Assembly: GCF_003353055.1 (NCBI RefSeq)
Contig: NZ_QKWJ01000025.1
Span: forward strand, 37,743 to 101,742
Direction: 5' to 3'
Source: Cupriavidus lacunae
GTDB taxonomy: Bacteria > Pseudomonadota > Gammaproteobacteria > Burkholderiales > Burkholderiaceae
Length of the DNA stretch: 64,000 nucleotides
Each line of letters begins with the position of its first letter. The stretch's first letter is position 1. The notes beneath the pieces are model-generated. The model had not been told where the DNA came from, made no database searches, and saw only the letters and a program-made list of their open reading frames with translations. The position numbers were made by a program, and so were the translations under genes. Positions 1 to 7,495 of the stretch are shown piece after piece.

Positions 1-1451
1 CTGCGCAGCTTCTCGCGCTCATGCGTGACGTTGCGCCCGAACATGTGCAGGCCGATGACGGTGTCCTGGGTATCGTTCCAGGCCGGCTGGTAGGTCATTT
101 CGATGCATTCGGTGCCGTCCGGGCTTTCGCGCGTAAAGGTCACCGCCCGCCCGGCGCGGGCTTGCTCCAGGTAGGGCTGGCAGGTCAGGTATTCCTGCGT
201 GCCCCACAGCTCGCGCAGCGACAGTCCCACGATCTGCTGCGCCGGCACGCCGTAGCGTTGTGCATAGGCCTGGTTGACGAAGACATAGCGCTGGTGCATG
301 TCGATGAACGAGACGAAGTCCGGCACATGGTTGGCGATGGCCTCGATACGTTTCTCGCTTGCGGCGGCGCGGTCCTTGGCCGCCTTCAGGGCGGCTTCGC
401 GCTCCGACAACTGCGCCACGACCTCGGCGAAGGTCACGGCCAGCTCGCCGATCTCGTCGGCGCGGCCGACGGGCAGGTCCGCCACCGCGGCCGGATTGGT
501 GCCGATCTGGCGCACCGCGCGGTGCAGCCGCTGCAGCGGCTCGAGCAGCCGCCGCATGATCAGCCACATCAGCGCGGCGGCAACCAGCATGGTGAGGGTG
601 CCGACGATGAGGGTCCGGCGGCGCACCGTGACCAGTGGCGCATAGGCTTCGGCGGCGGGCAGGACCGCCACGACTTCCCAGCCGTTGGATTCCAGCAGGT
701 AGCGCGCCACCACCGGCTGCGTCGGTGTCAGGACTTCCAGCAGGGAGGGGGGGCGGTCAGCACCGCAGGCTTCGCCGATGGCGCGTGCGGGGCTTAGCAC
801 GCGGGCCACGTCAGAATGCATCGCATAGCGGGGGTTGCTGCCGGCGGAAACCAGGCAGAAGGTGCCGGTGGTTCCCACGCGGCTGTGCGCAAGCTCGCGC
901 AGGAAGTTGCTGTCGGCCAGGTTCAGTACGCCCCCGACCACGCCGCGCAGTTCGCCCCCTGGCCCCAGCATCGGCACTGCCAGCACCACGCCGGGGGCGT
1001 TGGTCTGCTTGCCCTGGACCAGGTCCGACACCGCGAACGCCTGGCCGCGCAGGATATCGTGGAAATAGTCGCGGTCATCCAGGCGCAGGCGTACGCCATC
1101 CGGCACGGCGGTGCTGAACACCAGCTGCCCGTCGGGCGCGGCCAGGAAGACGGCGTTGAAGGTTTCGGGTATTTCCACCAGGCTCTCTGCGGCCCGGCGC
1201 AAGTCGGCCGGCTTCGCCGCAAGCATGGGGGAGAACTGGCGTGCCACCCGGCGCAAGACGGCGGTCCGGCTCTGCAGTTTTTCATCGAGCTCCTCGGCCA
1301 CCATCTTGACCAGCGTGTCCTGCTGGGTCTGCAGCAGGGTCTTCAGGCCGTCGTAGGCATAGTACTGGGCGTAAAGCGCGCGCAGCACGATGATCAGGGT
1401 CACCACACCCGCCGTGGCGAACGCCATCCGATACTTCAAAGAGTGCTGCAT
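1..1451 (-). CDS. Membrane sensor with dCache, HAMP and PAS domains, 3' end outside window
   Basis: The frame is open from an ATG at 1451 (preceded by AAGAAAGAAG) to the window edge, so the protein is at least 483 residues and its C-terminus is missing. I see an N-terminal membrane helix (about residues 10-28) and a periplasmic segment of about 250 residues typical of double-Cache sensors, including the stretches DGQLVFSTAVPDG and DDRDYFHDILRG. A second membrane helix follows at about 280-300, then a HAMP-like linker (RRLLEPLQRLHRAVRQIG) and a PAS domain (about 365-480, with ANHVPDFVSFIDMHQRYVFV). Such proteins sense small extracellular ligands and signal to a cytoplasmic output domain. That domain (histidine kinase, GGDEF/EAL or other) lies beyond base 1, so the output cannot be assigned. 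Confidence 0.85.
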   Translation of the reverse strand, partial: MQHSLKYRMAFATAGVVTLIIVLRALYAQYYAYDGLKTLLQTQQDTLVKMVAEELDEKLQSRTAVLRRVARQFSPMLAAKPADLRRAAESLVEIPETFNAVFLAAPDGQLVFSTAVPDGVRLRLDDRDYFHDILRGQAFAVSDLVQGKQTNAPGVVLAVPMLGPGGELRGVVGGVLNLADSNFLRELAHSRVGTTGTFCLVSAGSNPRYAMHSDVARVLSPARAIGEACGADRPPSLLEVLTPTQPVVARYLLESNGWEVVAVLPAAEAYAPLVTVRRRTLIVGTLTMLVAAALMWLIMRRLLEPLQRLHRAVRQIGTNPAAVADLPVGRADEIGELAVTFAEVVAQLSEREAALKAAKDRAAASEKRIEAIANHVPDFVSFIDMHQRYVFVNQAYAQRYGVPAQQIVGLSLRELWGTQEYLTCQPYLEQARAGRAVTFTRESPDGTECIEMTYQPAWNDTQDTVIGLHMFGRNVTHEREKLR

Positions 1452-1623
1452 GATTGACTTCTTTCTTGTGCGCACTGACCCGTTGTTCCCGTCCCTCGGC
1501 ACTGGGCGGTCGGTCCCCGATGTCCAGTGGCGTGTTTGGAAGGTTAGCAGATGTCAAGGGGTATTTCGCAACTGTTTGCAACCAAAAGAGTGCGTGGCCA
1601 GCAAAATGTGCATTCCTGTCTGC

Positions 1624-2393
1624 TCAAGCGTCGGACAGGGAGCCGAGGGCTTCACATGGATGGATTTGCCGGTTCCGATCAGGATGCTGGCACGCTGTCG
1701 TCGCCGATGCAGGCGGCCGGGGCCCGTAACCCGCGACCGGCCAGGTACGCACGCGCAGCACCGTGTGGTCGCGCGGGCGCAGCGTCAGTTCCAGTGCGGT
1801 CGGTACGCCCGCCGCGTGATCTGGGCAATGAAGCGGGCGCTGTCCGCCGCGGCAACACCACCCGCGGCGAATCGCGTGCCACAGCGTATCGCCAGCCGCA
1901 GGATATGCAGCGGCACGAACCGGATTGGCTCGTGCATGTCCGCCAGCGCGGCGAGCGTGAAATACAGTGGCTGCCGGGCCAGTGCGATAAAGCGCCCGCG
2001 CAGCCGCGCGAGCGTTGCCGCGGGCGCCCCCAGTCCTTCCCCCTCGGCGCCGCTGCGCGTCATGCCGCGCACGCGCGGCTGCCACAGCGTGCCGGCGACC
2101 AGCAGCGGCGCACGCGCCGCGCCACCGTCATCCAGGCAGGCATCGAGTGCCACGACCTGGCCCGCGAGGTCATAGGTGGACGCCACCGAGGCAAAGCTGC
2201 GGTGGTAGCCGATGATGCAATCCATGTCTTCTTCATAGACCGGCCGCGCATCGCGTGGCACGCGCACGGAGCGCATCTCAAACCAGCCGGCACTGACCGG
2301 ATTGCGCCCGGTCCAGGGCAGGGCGGATTCTGTGTCATTGGGGGTTGGGAGGCTGGAGGATGGCAAGGCGCGCGCCGATGCGGTTCGGAGCAA
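1624..2393 (-). pseudogene. Unknown protein, apparently frameshifted at 1808-1810
   Basis: I do not recognise the family. One minus-strand frame runs from about 2393 (TTG) or 2276 (ATG) to a stop at 1785, with codons mostly ending in G or C and a plausible sequence (MDCIIGYHRSFASVAS, FVPLHILRLAIRCGTRF). Where this frame breaks off (TRRAYRPHWN), the neighbouring frame continues just as plausibly (GVPTALELTLRPRDHTVLRV, then RTWPVAGYGPRPPA) to a stop at 1624. One missing base in the CCC run at 1808-1810 (GGG on the coding strand) would join the two frames. Either the gene is broken, or it ends at 1785 and the rest is chance. The start is unsure: 2276 has no strong ribosome site. The upstream region is shared with the divergent oxidoreductase gene. 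Confidence 0.4.
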
Positions 2394-2494
2394 TCAAGGT
2401 ACCCGGCGGGCAGTTCGCGGGAAATGAGACGAGCCTTGTCGCCGGCTACGGGAAGGTTTCGACTCTTGGCTTACAAAGCCTCTCGCAATCCAAC

Positions 2495-2546
2495 TTGACA
2501 ATCGGTAGTTCGATGCATAACCTTGATTGCAGCCGCAATCAAGGTT
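2495..2546 (+). promoter_or_regulatory. Putative promoter overlapping a perfect 28-bp palindrome (operator)
   Basis: A TTGACA hexamer (2495-2500) is followed after 15 bp by CATAAC (2516-2521). Overlapping and just beyond it is a perfect inverted repeat, AACCTTGATTGC (2519-2530), AGCC, GCAATCAAGGTT (2535-2546). An extra copy of the half-site, GCAATCAAGGT, lies at 2390-2400 next to the divergent gene, and a second short palindrome CCTTGCAAGG lies at 2553-2562. The placement fits a repressor operator for the oxidoreductase, with the TetR protein encoded at 3663 as the natural candidate. The binding partner is inference. Confidence 0.55.
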
Positions 2547-2608
2547 GGAAGACCTTGCAAGGCTTAGCACCGTACTTGCAAGCGCAACTCAAGCGGAGGA
2601 GAAGGCAC

Positions 2609-3622
2609 ATGAAGGCTCTGGTCATCGAACACAACGGCGAACCGTCAGCCGTAGTCCACTGGCGTGATTTGCCCGAACCCATGCCTGGGCCAACGGAAGT
2701 CCGCGTGAGGATGCTGCTGGCGCCCGTGCACCCGTCCGACTTGCACATCATCCGGGGACGTTTCGCCCCTCAGCGTCAGCCAAAACTGCCCGCTTCGCCC
2801 GGATCCGAGGGCGTCGGAATCATCGACGCCGTGGGCAGCGGCGTGCCGCGCGCGCGGGTCGGAGAGCGCGTCGTTTTGCTGGATGTGCCCGGGACCTGGC
2901 GAGAGCAAGTCATCAGTCCGGCCGACCGCGCGATCGCGGTACCGGCGGCGGTCTCCGACGAGGATGCCGCACAGGCGCTGATCAACCCGATGACGGCATG
3001 GGCAATGACCATGGTGGAGCACCAGCTTGGACGCGGCGACTGGCTTGTCCAGAGCGCGGCCGGCTCGACGGTCGGTCGCTTCGTGTTGCAGATCGCGAAA
3101 GCGCAGGGATTCCGCACCATCAACCTGGTACGCCGTGAAGAGCAGGTCGCCGAGATCCGGGAACTCGGCGGCGACATCGTGCTGTGCACCGCGGACGAAA
3201 GCTGGCCAGAGCAGCTGAAGAAGGCCACCGGCGGCAATGGCATCGTGAGGGCGATCGACTGCGTTGCCGGCCGCACCGGCGCCACGCTTGCGCGTCAGTT
3301 GGCCCAGAACGGACGCCTGCTCGTCTATGGAGCCCTGTCGTCGCACCGCCAGTCCGACCCGGCAGCGTTCGAGATGCCGGTTTTTGCCCCGGCGCTGGTC
3401 TACTCAAGTGCCGAGGTGCGTGGCTGGTTCATCTACTCATGGCTCGGACGCCAGGAGGTGAGTGAAGGCGGCCGGATGTTGCGCAGTCTGCTCGATCTTA
3501 TTGCCGAGGGCCGCTTGAAGCCGCCGGCGGCGCGCCGCTACCACGTTGATGATGCACTCGAAGCCTTCACGGCCGCGGAGCACGCCGGACACGACGCCAA
3601 ACCGCTGCTGGCGTTCTCATAG
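2609..3622 (+). CDS. Zinc-independent MDR-family oxidoreductase (quinone/enoyl-thioester reductase-like)
   Basis: A 337-residue medium-chain dehydrogenase/reductase. The ATG at 2609 is chosen because GGAGGAGAAGG lies just upstream and family homology begins there; earlier in-frame codons overlap the promoter. The N-terminal GroES-like fold (about 1-120) has LLAPVHPSDLHIIRGRF and SPGSEGVG but none of the cysteine ligands of zinc alcohol dehydrogenases. The nucleotide-binding fold has AAGSTVGRFVLQIAK at about residue 149. This resembles the mitochondrial 2-enoyl thioester reductase and quinone-reductase branch, which use NADPH to reduce an activated double bond. The substrate is unknown. It is followed 40 bp later by a TetR regulator, suggesting inducible detoxification or lipid-aldehyde metabolism. 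Confidence 0.85.
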   Translation: MKALVIEHNGEPSAVVHWRDLPEPMPGPTEVRVRMLLAPVHPSDLHIIRGRFAPQRQPKLPASPGSEGVGIIDAVGSGVPRARVGERVVLLDVPGTWREQVISPADRAIAVPAAVSDEDAAQALINPMTAWAMTMVEHQLGRGDWLVQSAAGSTVGRFVLQIAKAQGFRTINLVRREEQVAEIRELGGDIVLCTADESWPEQLKKATGGNGIVRAIDCVAGRTGATLARQLAQNGRLLVYGALSSHRQSDPAAFEMPVFAPALVYSSAEVRGWFIYSWLGRQEVSEGGRMLRSLLDLIAEGRLKPPAARRYHVDDALEAFTAAEHAGHDAKPLLAFS

Positions 3623-3662
3623 GGCTGCGCTTCGCCCCGAGTCCCCGTTTCTGGAGAAGACC

Positions 3663-4253
3663 ATGGTGTATGTAAAACGCGAGCAATCCGATGAAAACCG
3701 CGCAGCGCTGCTGGCTACGGCCAGCCGGCTGTTTCGCGAACGGGGCATCGATGGCGTGGGCGTCGCTGAAATCGCGCGTGAAGCCGGGCTGACGCACGGG
3801 GCGCTGTACGCACACTTCCGCTCCAAGGACGATCTGGCGACGGAAGCCTTTACGCAGGCCCTGGCGATGAGCCGCGAAGCGTTCCGGGGCGAGGGAACGC
3901 GCCGCAAGCGCAGCGTGTCGGGGTATCTCGACTATCTGCTTTCGCCGCTCAACCGCGACGAACCGGGCATGAGTTGCCCAATGACGGCGTCGGCGAGTGA
4001 AATCGGGCGGCACGGAAAGGATATCAGTGCGCGCTTTGCCAAAGGGTTTCAGGAGAAGGCGAGCGCGTTCGAGGCCGTCATGGACGAAGCTATTCCCGAG
4101 GCTGAACGGCGCCGCCTGGGGCTGGCCATCGTCGCCGCGGAAATCGGAGCAATGGCCGCCGCCCGGGCCGTCGCCAAAAGCGACCCTTCGTTGTCCGATG
4201 AAATATTGAAGGCGGTGCGTGCCATGCTGGTGAAAGCATCGACGGGGCAGTAA
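3663..4253 (+). CDS. TetR/AcrR-family transcriptional regulator
   Basis: A 196-residue regulator starting at the ATG at 3663 with TGGAGAAG upstream. The N-terminal helix-turn-helix (about residues 15-60) includes FRERGIDGVGVAEIAREAGL followed by THGALYAHFRSKDDL, the classic TetR recognition helix. The C-terminal ligand domain contains GMSCPMTASASEIGRHG, typical of a TetR subgroup that controls neighbouring oxidoreductases. It probably represses the upstream oxidoreductase gene and itself through the palindrome at 2519-2546. Ligand unknown. It lies between the oxidoreductase and the exported YCII protein, all on the same strand. Confidence 0.9.
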   Translation: MVYVKREQSDENRAALLATASRLFRERGIDGVGVAEIAREAGLTHGALYAHFRSKDDLATEAFTQALAMSREAFRGEGTRRKRSVSGYLDYLLSPLNRDEPGMSCPMTASASEIGRHGKDISARFAKGFQEKASAFEAVMDEAIPEAERRRLGLAIVAAEIGAMAAARAVAKSDPSLSDEILKAVRAMLVKASTGQ

Positions 4254-4319
4254 AGGCAGCAGTCTGCATTGACGAACGCTAAGCAACCATTGACGGTACT
4301 CCAAGCTCAAGGAAACATC

Positions 4320-5132
4320 GTGTCACAAGATCTGTCGCGCCGCCGCTTCCTCGTATCCGCCGCCGCAGGCATCGCAAGCCTCGCGCTTGCCGACATGCCC
4401 TCGGCGACGGCAGCATCCCCGCTTCCCACGTTGTCTGAAGTCCTCGCAGGAGATCCAGGCTCAATGACAATCGTGAACTACGCGACGTATGTTACGGACC
4501 GGGGCAGGGTGGACGCGTCCCGAGCCGAGCATCAGGTTTACGCGGATGCGCTTCGCGAGCACGACCGGCTAGTGATGGGCGGTCCCCTGCTCGGCGATGA
4601 CGGACGGGCCCGCGGCGTCCTGCTCGTTTATGAGGTGGCGTCCAAACAGCAAGCCGAGACCCTGGTACGAAGCGATCCATTCGTTCAGCAAGGAGCAATT
4701 GCGAACTATCGTCTGGCCGAGTGGAACGTGCTCGACAGGAACATAGCGTTGCTCGCTGCCGAGCTCGTCCCGGAGGATCGGCGTGCTCCGCCCAAGGAGC
4801 CTCGTACATCTGGCGCTACGCCCGTCGCATCGGACGCGCATGGCACGCGGCTCTACGTCAGTTACGTGAAATACGTCTCCGACTCGGCGCGTGTCGAGCG
4901 GGTGAGGGCGGCCCATCAATCGTATGCAGAGGCGATCAAGGCGAACGGCGGGCTGATCATGGCGGGTCCTTTTGCCGATGACTCGGGCGCATTGTTCATT
5001 TATCGGGCGCAGTCGAAAGATGAAGCGATGGCGCTGGTACAAAAGGACCCGTATCACGCTGAGGGTGTGTTCGAATCGTACGCACTTTCGGAGTGGCGGC
5101 TGTTCGGTTTGAATGCGGATTTGATCAACTAG
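4320..5132 (+). CDS. Tat-exported protein with two YCII domains
   Basis: A 270-residue protein read from GTG at 4320. AAGGAAA lies 5 bp upstream, and this start places a twin-arginine signal (LSRRRFLVSAAAG) at the N-terminus; a TTG at 4269 would bury it. After the signal there are two similar domains of about 95 residues (about 45-145 and 175-268). Each has the YCII pattern: an N-terminal strand (MTIVNYATYVTD; RLYVSYVKYVSD), a conserved His (RAEHQVYADALREH; RAAHQSYAEAIKANG), MGGPL or MAGPF, and an Asp-Pro (RSDPF; KDPYH). YCII domains are small ferredoxin-like folds with a putative His/Asp centre, normally cytoplasmic and single. Export and tandem duplication are unusual. Function unknown; expression probably linked to the upstream TetR unit. 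Confidence 0.8.
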   Translation: MSQDLSRRRFLVSAAAGIASLALADMPSATAASPLPTLSEVLAGDPGSMTIVNYATYVTDRGRVDASRAEHQVYADALREHDRLVMGGPLLGDDGRARGVLLVYEVASKQQAETLVRSDPFVQQGAIANYRLAEWNVLDRNIALLAAELVPEDRRAPPKEPRTSGATPVASDAHGTRLYVSYVKYVSDSARVERVRAAHQSYAEAIKANGGLIMAGPFADDSGALFIYRAQSKDEAMALVQKDPYHAEGVFESYALSEWRLFGLNADLIN

Positions 5133-5223
5133 AGTCGTTGAAGCGCATGCTACCCGGCACCGCCTGCGTGCGCGGGCAGCTGAAGAAGCTAGGCCGACGC
5201 TTGTGGCAATGAAGAAAGGGCCC

Positions 5224-6411
5224 TCAGACCTCCGCCGGCCAGGTTCTTCCAACCAGAAGCCATGTATGCAGTTCACCGACGCCCTTTGCTGCAATCAGAC
5301 CGCGCTCTTCGAGCAGGAATGGTTCTCCAAGTTGCTGGCGCGTGGCATCAGTTACCTGAACGCGCCCGACTACGCCTTGCGACTCCATCCGGCTGGCGAT
5401 ATTGACGGTATCGCCCCACAAGTCGTAGATGAATTTTCTCCTCCCGATCACGCCGGCTACGACAGCTCCGCTGTGGATGCCCACTCGCAATTGCAGGTTG
5501 TAGCCGCGTCGCTGATTGAACTGGTCCAGTGACTCGAGCATGTCCAATGCCATATGTGCGGCCCGAGCGGCGTGATCGGCCGCAGGGACAGGCAGGCCTG
5601 CAGCCGCCATGTAAGCGTCGCCGATGGTCTTGATTTTCTCGAGTCCCCGGCTGTCGGCGATATTGTCAAAGTCGGCAAATATCTCGTTCAGTACCGCCAC
5701 CAGCCGTTCGGGGTCCATGCTGGGAGAAAAACGGCTGAACTGCACGAGGTCTGCAAACAACACCGACACTTCCTGGAACTTGTCGGCGATGATTTCCGGC
5801 GGGGCGGCGGCGATGAGATCGGAGCGCAGCTTCAAACGCTCGGCTATGGGGGAGGGCAGCACATTGAGGAGTAGCCGCTCGGTTACCTGCTGCTCGCAAA
5901 CGAGCTTCTCATAAAGGCGCCTGAGTTCATGACGCTGGTGAACGATCGTCTCTCGGCTCGCTTCCAGTTCACGCACCTTCCGCTCAAGTTCCTTGCCGTA
6001 TTTCAATGATTCCCCGTGCAGCAGACGCACTTCCAGCATATTGCGAACCCGCATCAGCACCTCCGCCAGATCAAACGGCTTGCTGACGAAGTCTTTCGCA
6101 CCGGCTCGCAGTGCGCGCAATTTGTGATCCGGCTGGGCGGTGATGACAATCACCGGAAGATAGCTGTCTGTCTCGACTGCCTTGAGGCGTTCCATGACCT
6201 CGAACCCGTCCATGCCGGGCATTTGCAGATCAAGCAGGATCAGGTCATAGTGGTTCTTGCTGTGAAGCGCCAACACCGCGCGAGGATCGACGGTTGAGTC
6301 GATGCGAACATAACCGGCACCGCCTAGCATCTGTTCGAGCAGCAGGACGTTGGCCTCCAGATCGTCTACGACCAGGATTGTTGCTGCCAAGATGTTCGAT
6401 GCGTCGATCAT
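5224..6411 (-). CDS. Response regulator with class III adenylate/guanylate cyclase output
   Basis: A 395-residue protein. Residues 10-125 are a receiver domain (TILVVDDLEAN, LILLDLQMPGMDGF, VITAQ, FVSKPF) with the phospho-acceptor Asp in LLDLQMP. A coiled coil follows at about 130-190 (KELERKVRELEASRETIVHQ). The catalytic domain, about 205-390, has VSVLFADLVQFSRFS (metal-binding Asp), EKIKTIGDAYMAAAGLP, GIHSGAVVAGVIGRRKFIYD and LWGDTVNIASRMES. It should make cAMP or cGMP when phosphorylated. The start codon lies 18 bp downstream of the end of the hybrid kinase remnant, so the two formed an operon. With the kinase N-terminus lost, its normal input is probably gone unless another kinase feeds it. 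Confidence 0.9.
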   Translation of the reverse strand: MIDASNILAATILVVDDLEANVLLLEQMLGGAGYVRIDSTVDPRAVLALHSKNHYDLILLDLQMPGMDGFEVMERLKAVETDSYLPVIVITAQPDHKLRALRAGAKDFVSKPFDLAEVLMRVRNMLEVRLLHGESLKYGKELERKVRELEASRETIVHQRHELRRLYEKLVCEQQVTERLLLNVLPSPIAERLKLRSDLIAAAPPEIIADKFQEVSVLFADLVQFSRFSPSMDPERLVAVLNEIFADFDNIADSRGLEKIKTIGDAYMAAAGLPVPAADHAARAAHMALDMLESLDQFNQRRGYNLQLRVGIHSGAVVAGVIGRRKFIYDLWGDTVNIASRMESQGVVGRVQVTDATRQQLGEPFLLEERGLIAAKGVGELHTWLLVGRTWPAEV

Positions 6412-6429
6412 GGCAAGCGCCTGGCTTCA

Positions 6430-7462
6430 TCAGTCCTGGGCAGTCCCGCCTCGCGGCTGCTCCAGGGCGGCATCCAGTGAGTCCATAAACTCATTGAGCC
6501 TGATCGGCTTGGTCAGATACCGGAAGAACCCTGCCTTCATGCCCTTCTCAATGTCGCGCGGCATTGCATTGGCGCTGAGGGCGATCACTGGTATGTGCGT
6601 TGTCATCGGGTTCTCACGCAGGCGTCGCAGTGCCTCGATGCCGTTGATGTCGGGCAGATGGATATCCATCACGATCAGATCCGGCAGGGAAGTGCGCGCC
6701 AGTTCGACGCCGAGCGTCCCGGTGACCGCGGTCAGCAGCCGCACATCGGCCCGGCGCGCGATGAGCTGCTCAACGAGCTTCACATTGGCGGGGTTGTCTT
6801 CGACATACAACAGGGTATGTACCGAAGAGGCGGCCTCCGTTTGCGCCTTGACAGACGTCGCTGGCGCTGCGCCCTCGCCAGTCATTTCCGGAGGCCGTGC
6901 AACGGGCAGTTCGACCCAGAATACGCTGCCCACGCCAGGCGTGCTTTCGGCGCCGATGGCACCTCCCATCAGCTCGACCAGCCGCTTGGCCACGACGAGG
7001 CCGATGCCCGTGCCCTCCACGGGGCCGCCCTCATGTCCAAGGCGGTTGAACGGCTGGAACAGTTGCGGCAGCCGTTCCGGTGCCAGGCCTGCGCCGGTGT
7101 CGCGCACGCTGACGCGAACGCGATCCCCCGTCGTCACCTGCACATCGACCGTACCTTGTTCCCGGTTGTATTTGATGGCATTGGAACGCAGGTTGAGCAG
7201 GATCTGCTTCAGTCGGGTCCTGTCAGCGCGGACGAAACACGTGGAGTCGGGCAGGGGAAAGCGCATGCGAACCTCACGCCGCAGTGCTTGCTGCTCAAGC
7301 ATCGCGTGACATTCGTGCAGGGCTTCAACGAGCGATACCGGCTCAGGGGACAGTGACGCCTGCCCGGCCTCGATCTTGGCGAGGTCAAGCACCTCATTGA
7401 TCAGTTCCAGCAAATGCCAGCCTGCCTTCAGGATCTGGTCGATGCTGGCTTGCTGCGAGGGA
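6430..7462 (-). pseudogene. Hybrid histidine kinase/response regulator, 5'-truncated
   Basis: The frame contains the second helix of a HisKA domain (QASIDQILKAGWHLLELINE), a complete HATPase domain (LLNLRSNAIKYN, VRDTGAGL, LFQPFNRLG, GTGIGLVVAKRLVELMGG) and a C-terminal receiver (LLYVEDNPANVK, IVMDIHLPDINGIEAL, IALSANAM, YLTKPI). The first HisKA helix with the phospho-accepting His, and everything before it, is missing. Kinase homology stops at about 7456, and about 40 bp later pntB begins on the other strand. No ribosome site or start codon suits the remnant; upstream codons in this frame are antisense to pntB. I therefore read it as a pseudogene created by a rearrangement. A short protein with only the ATPase and receiver domains could still be made from an internal start. 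Confidence 0.75.
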
Positions 7463-7495
7463 GGGGGCGGCGGTGAGTCCGAGGCGGCGGACGTC

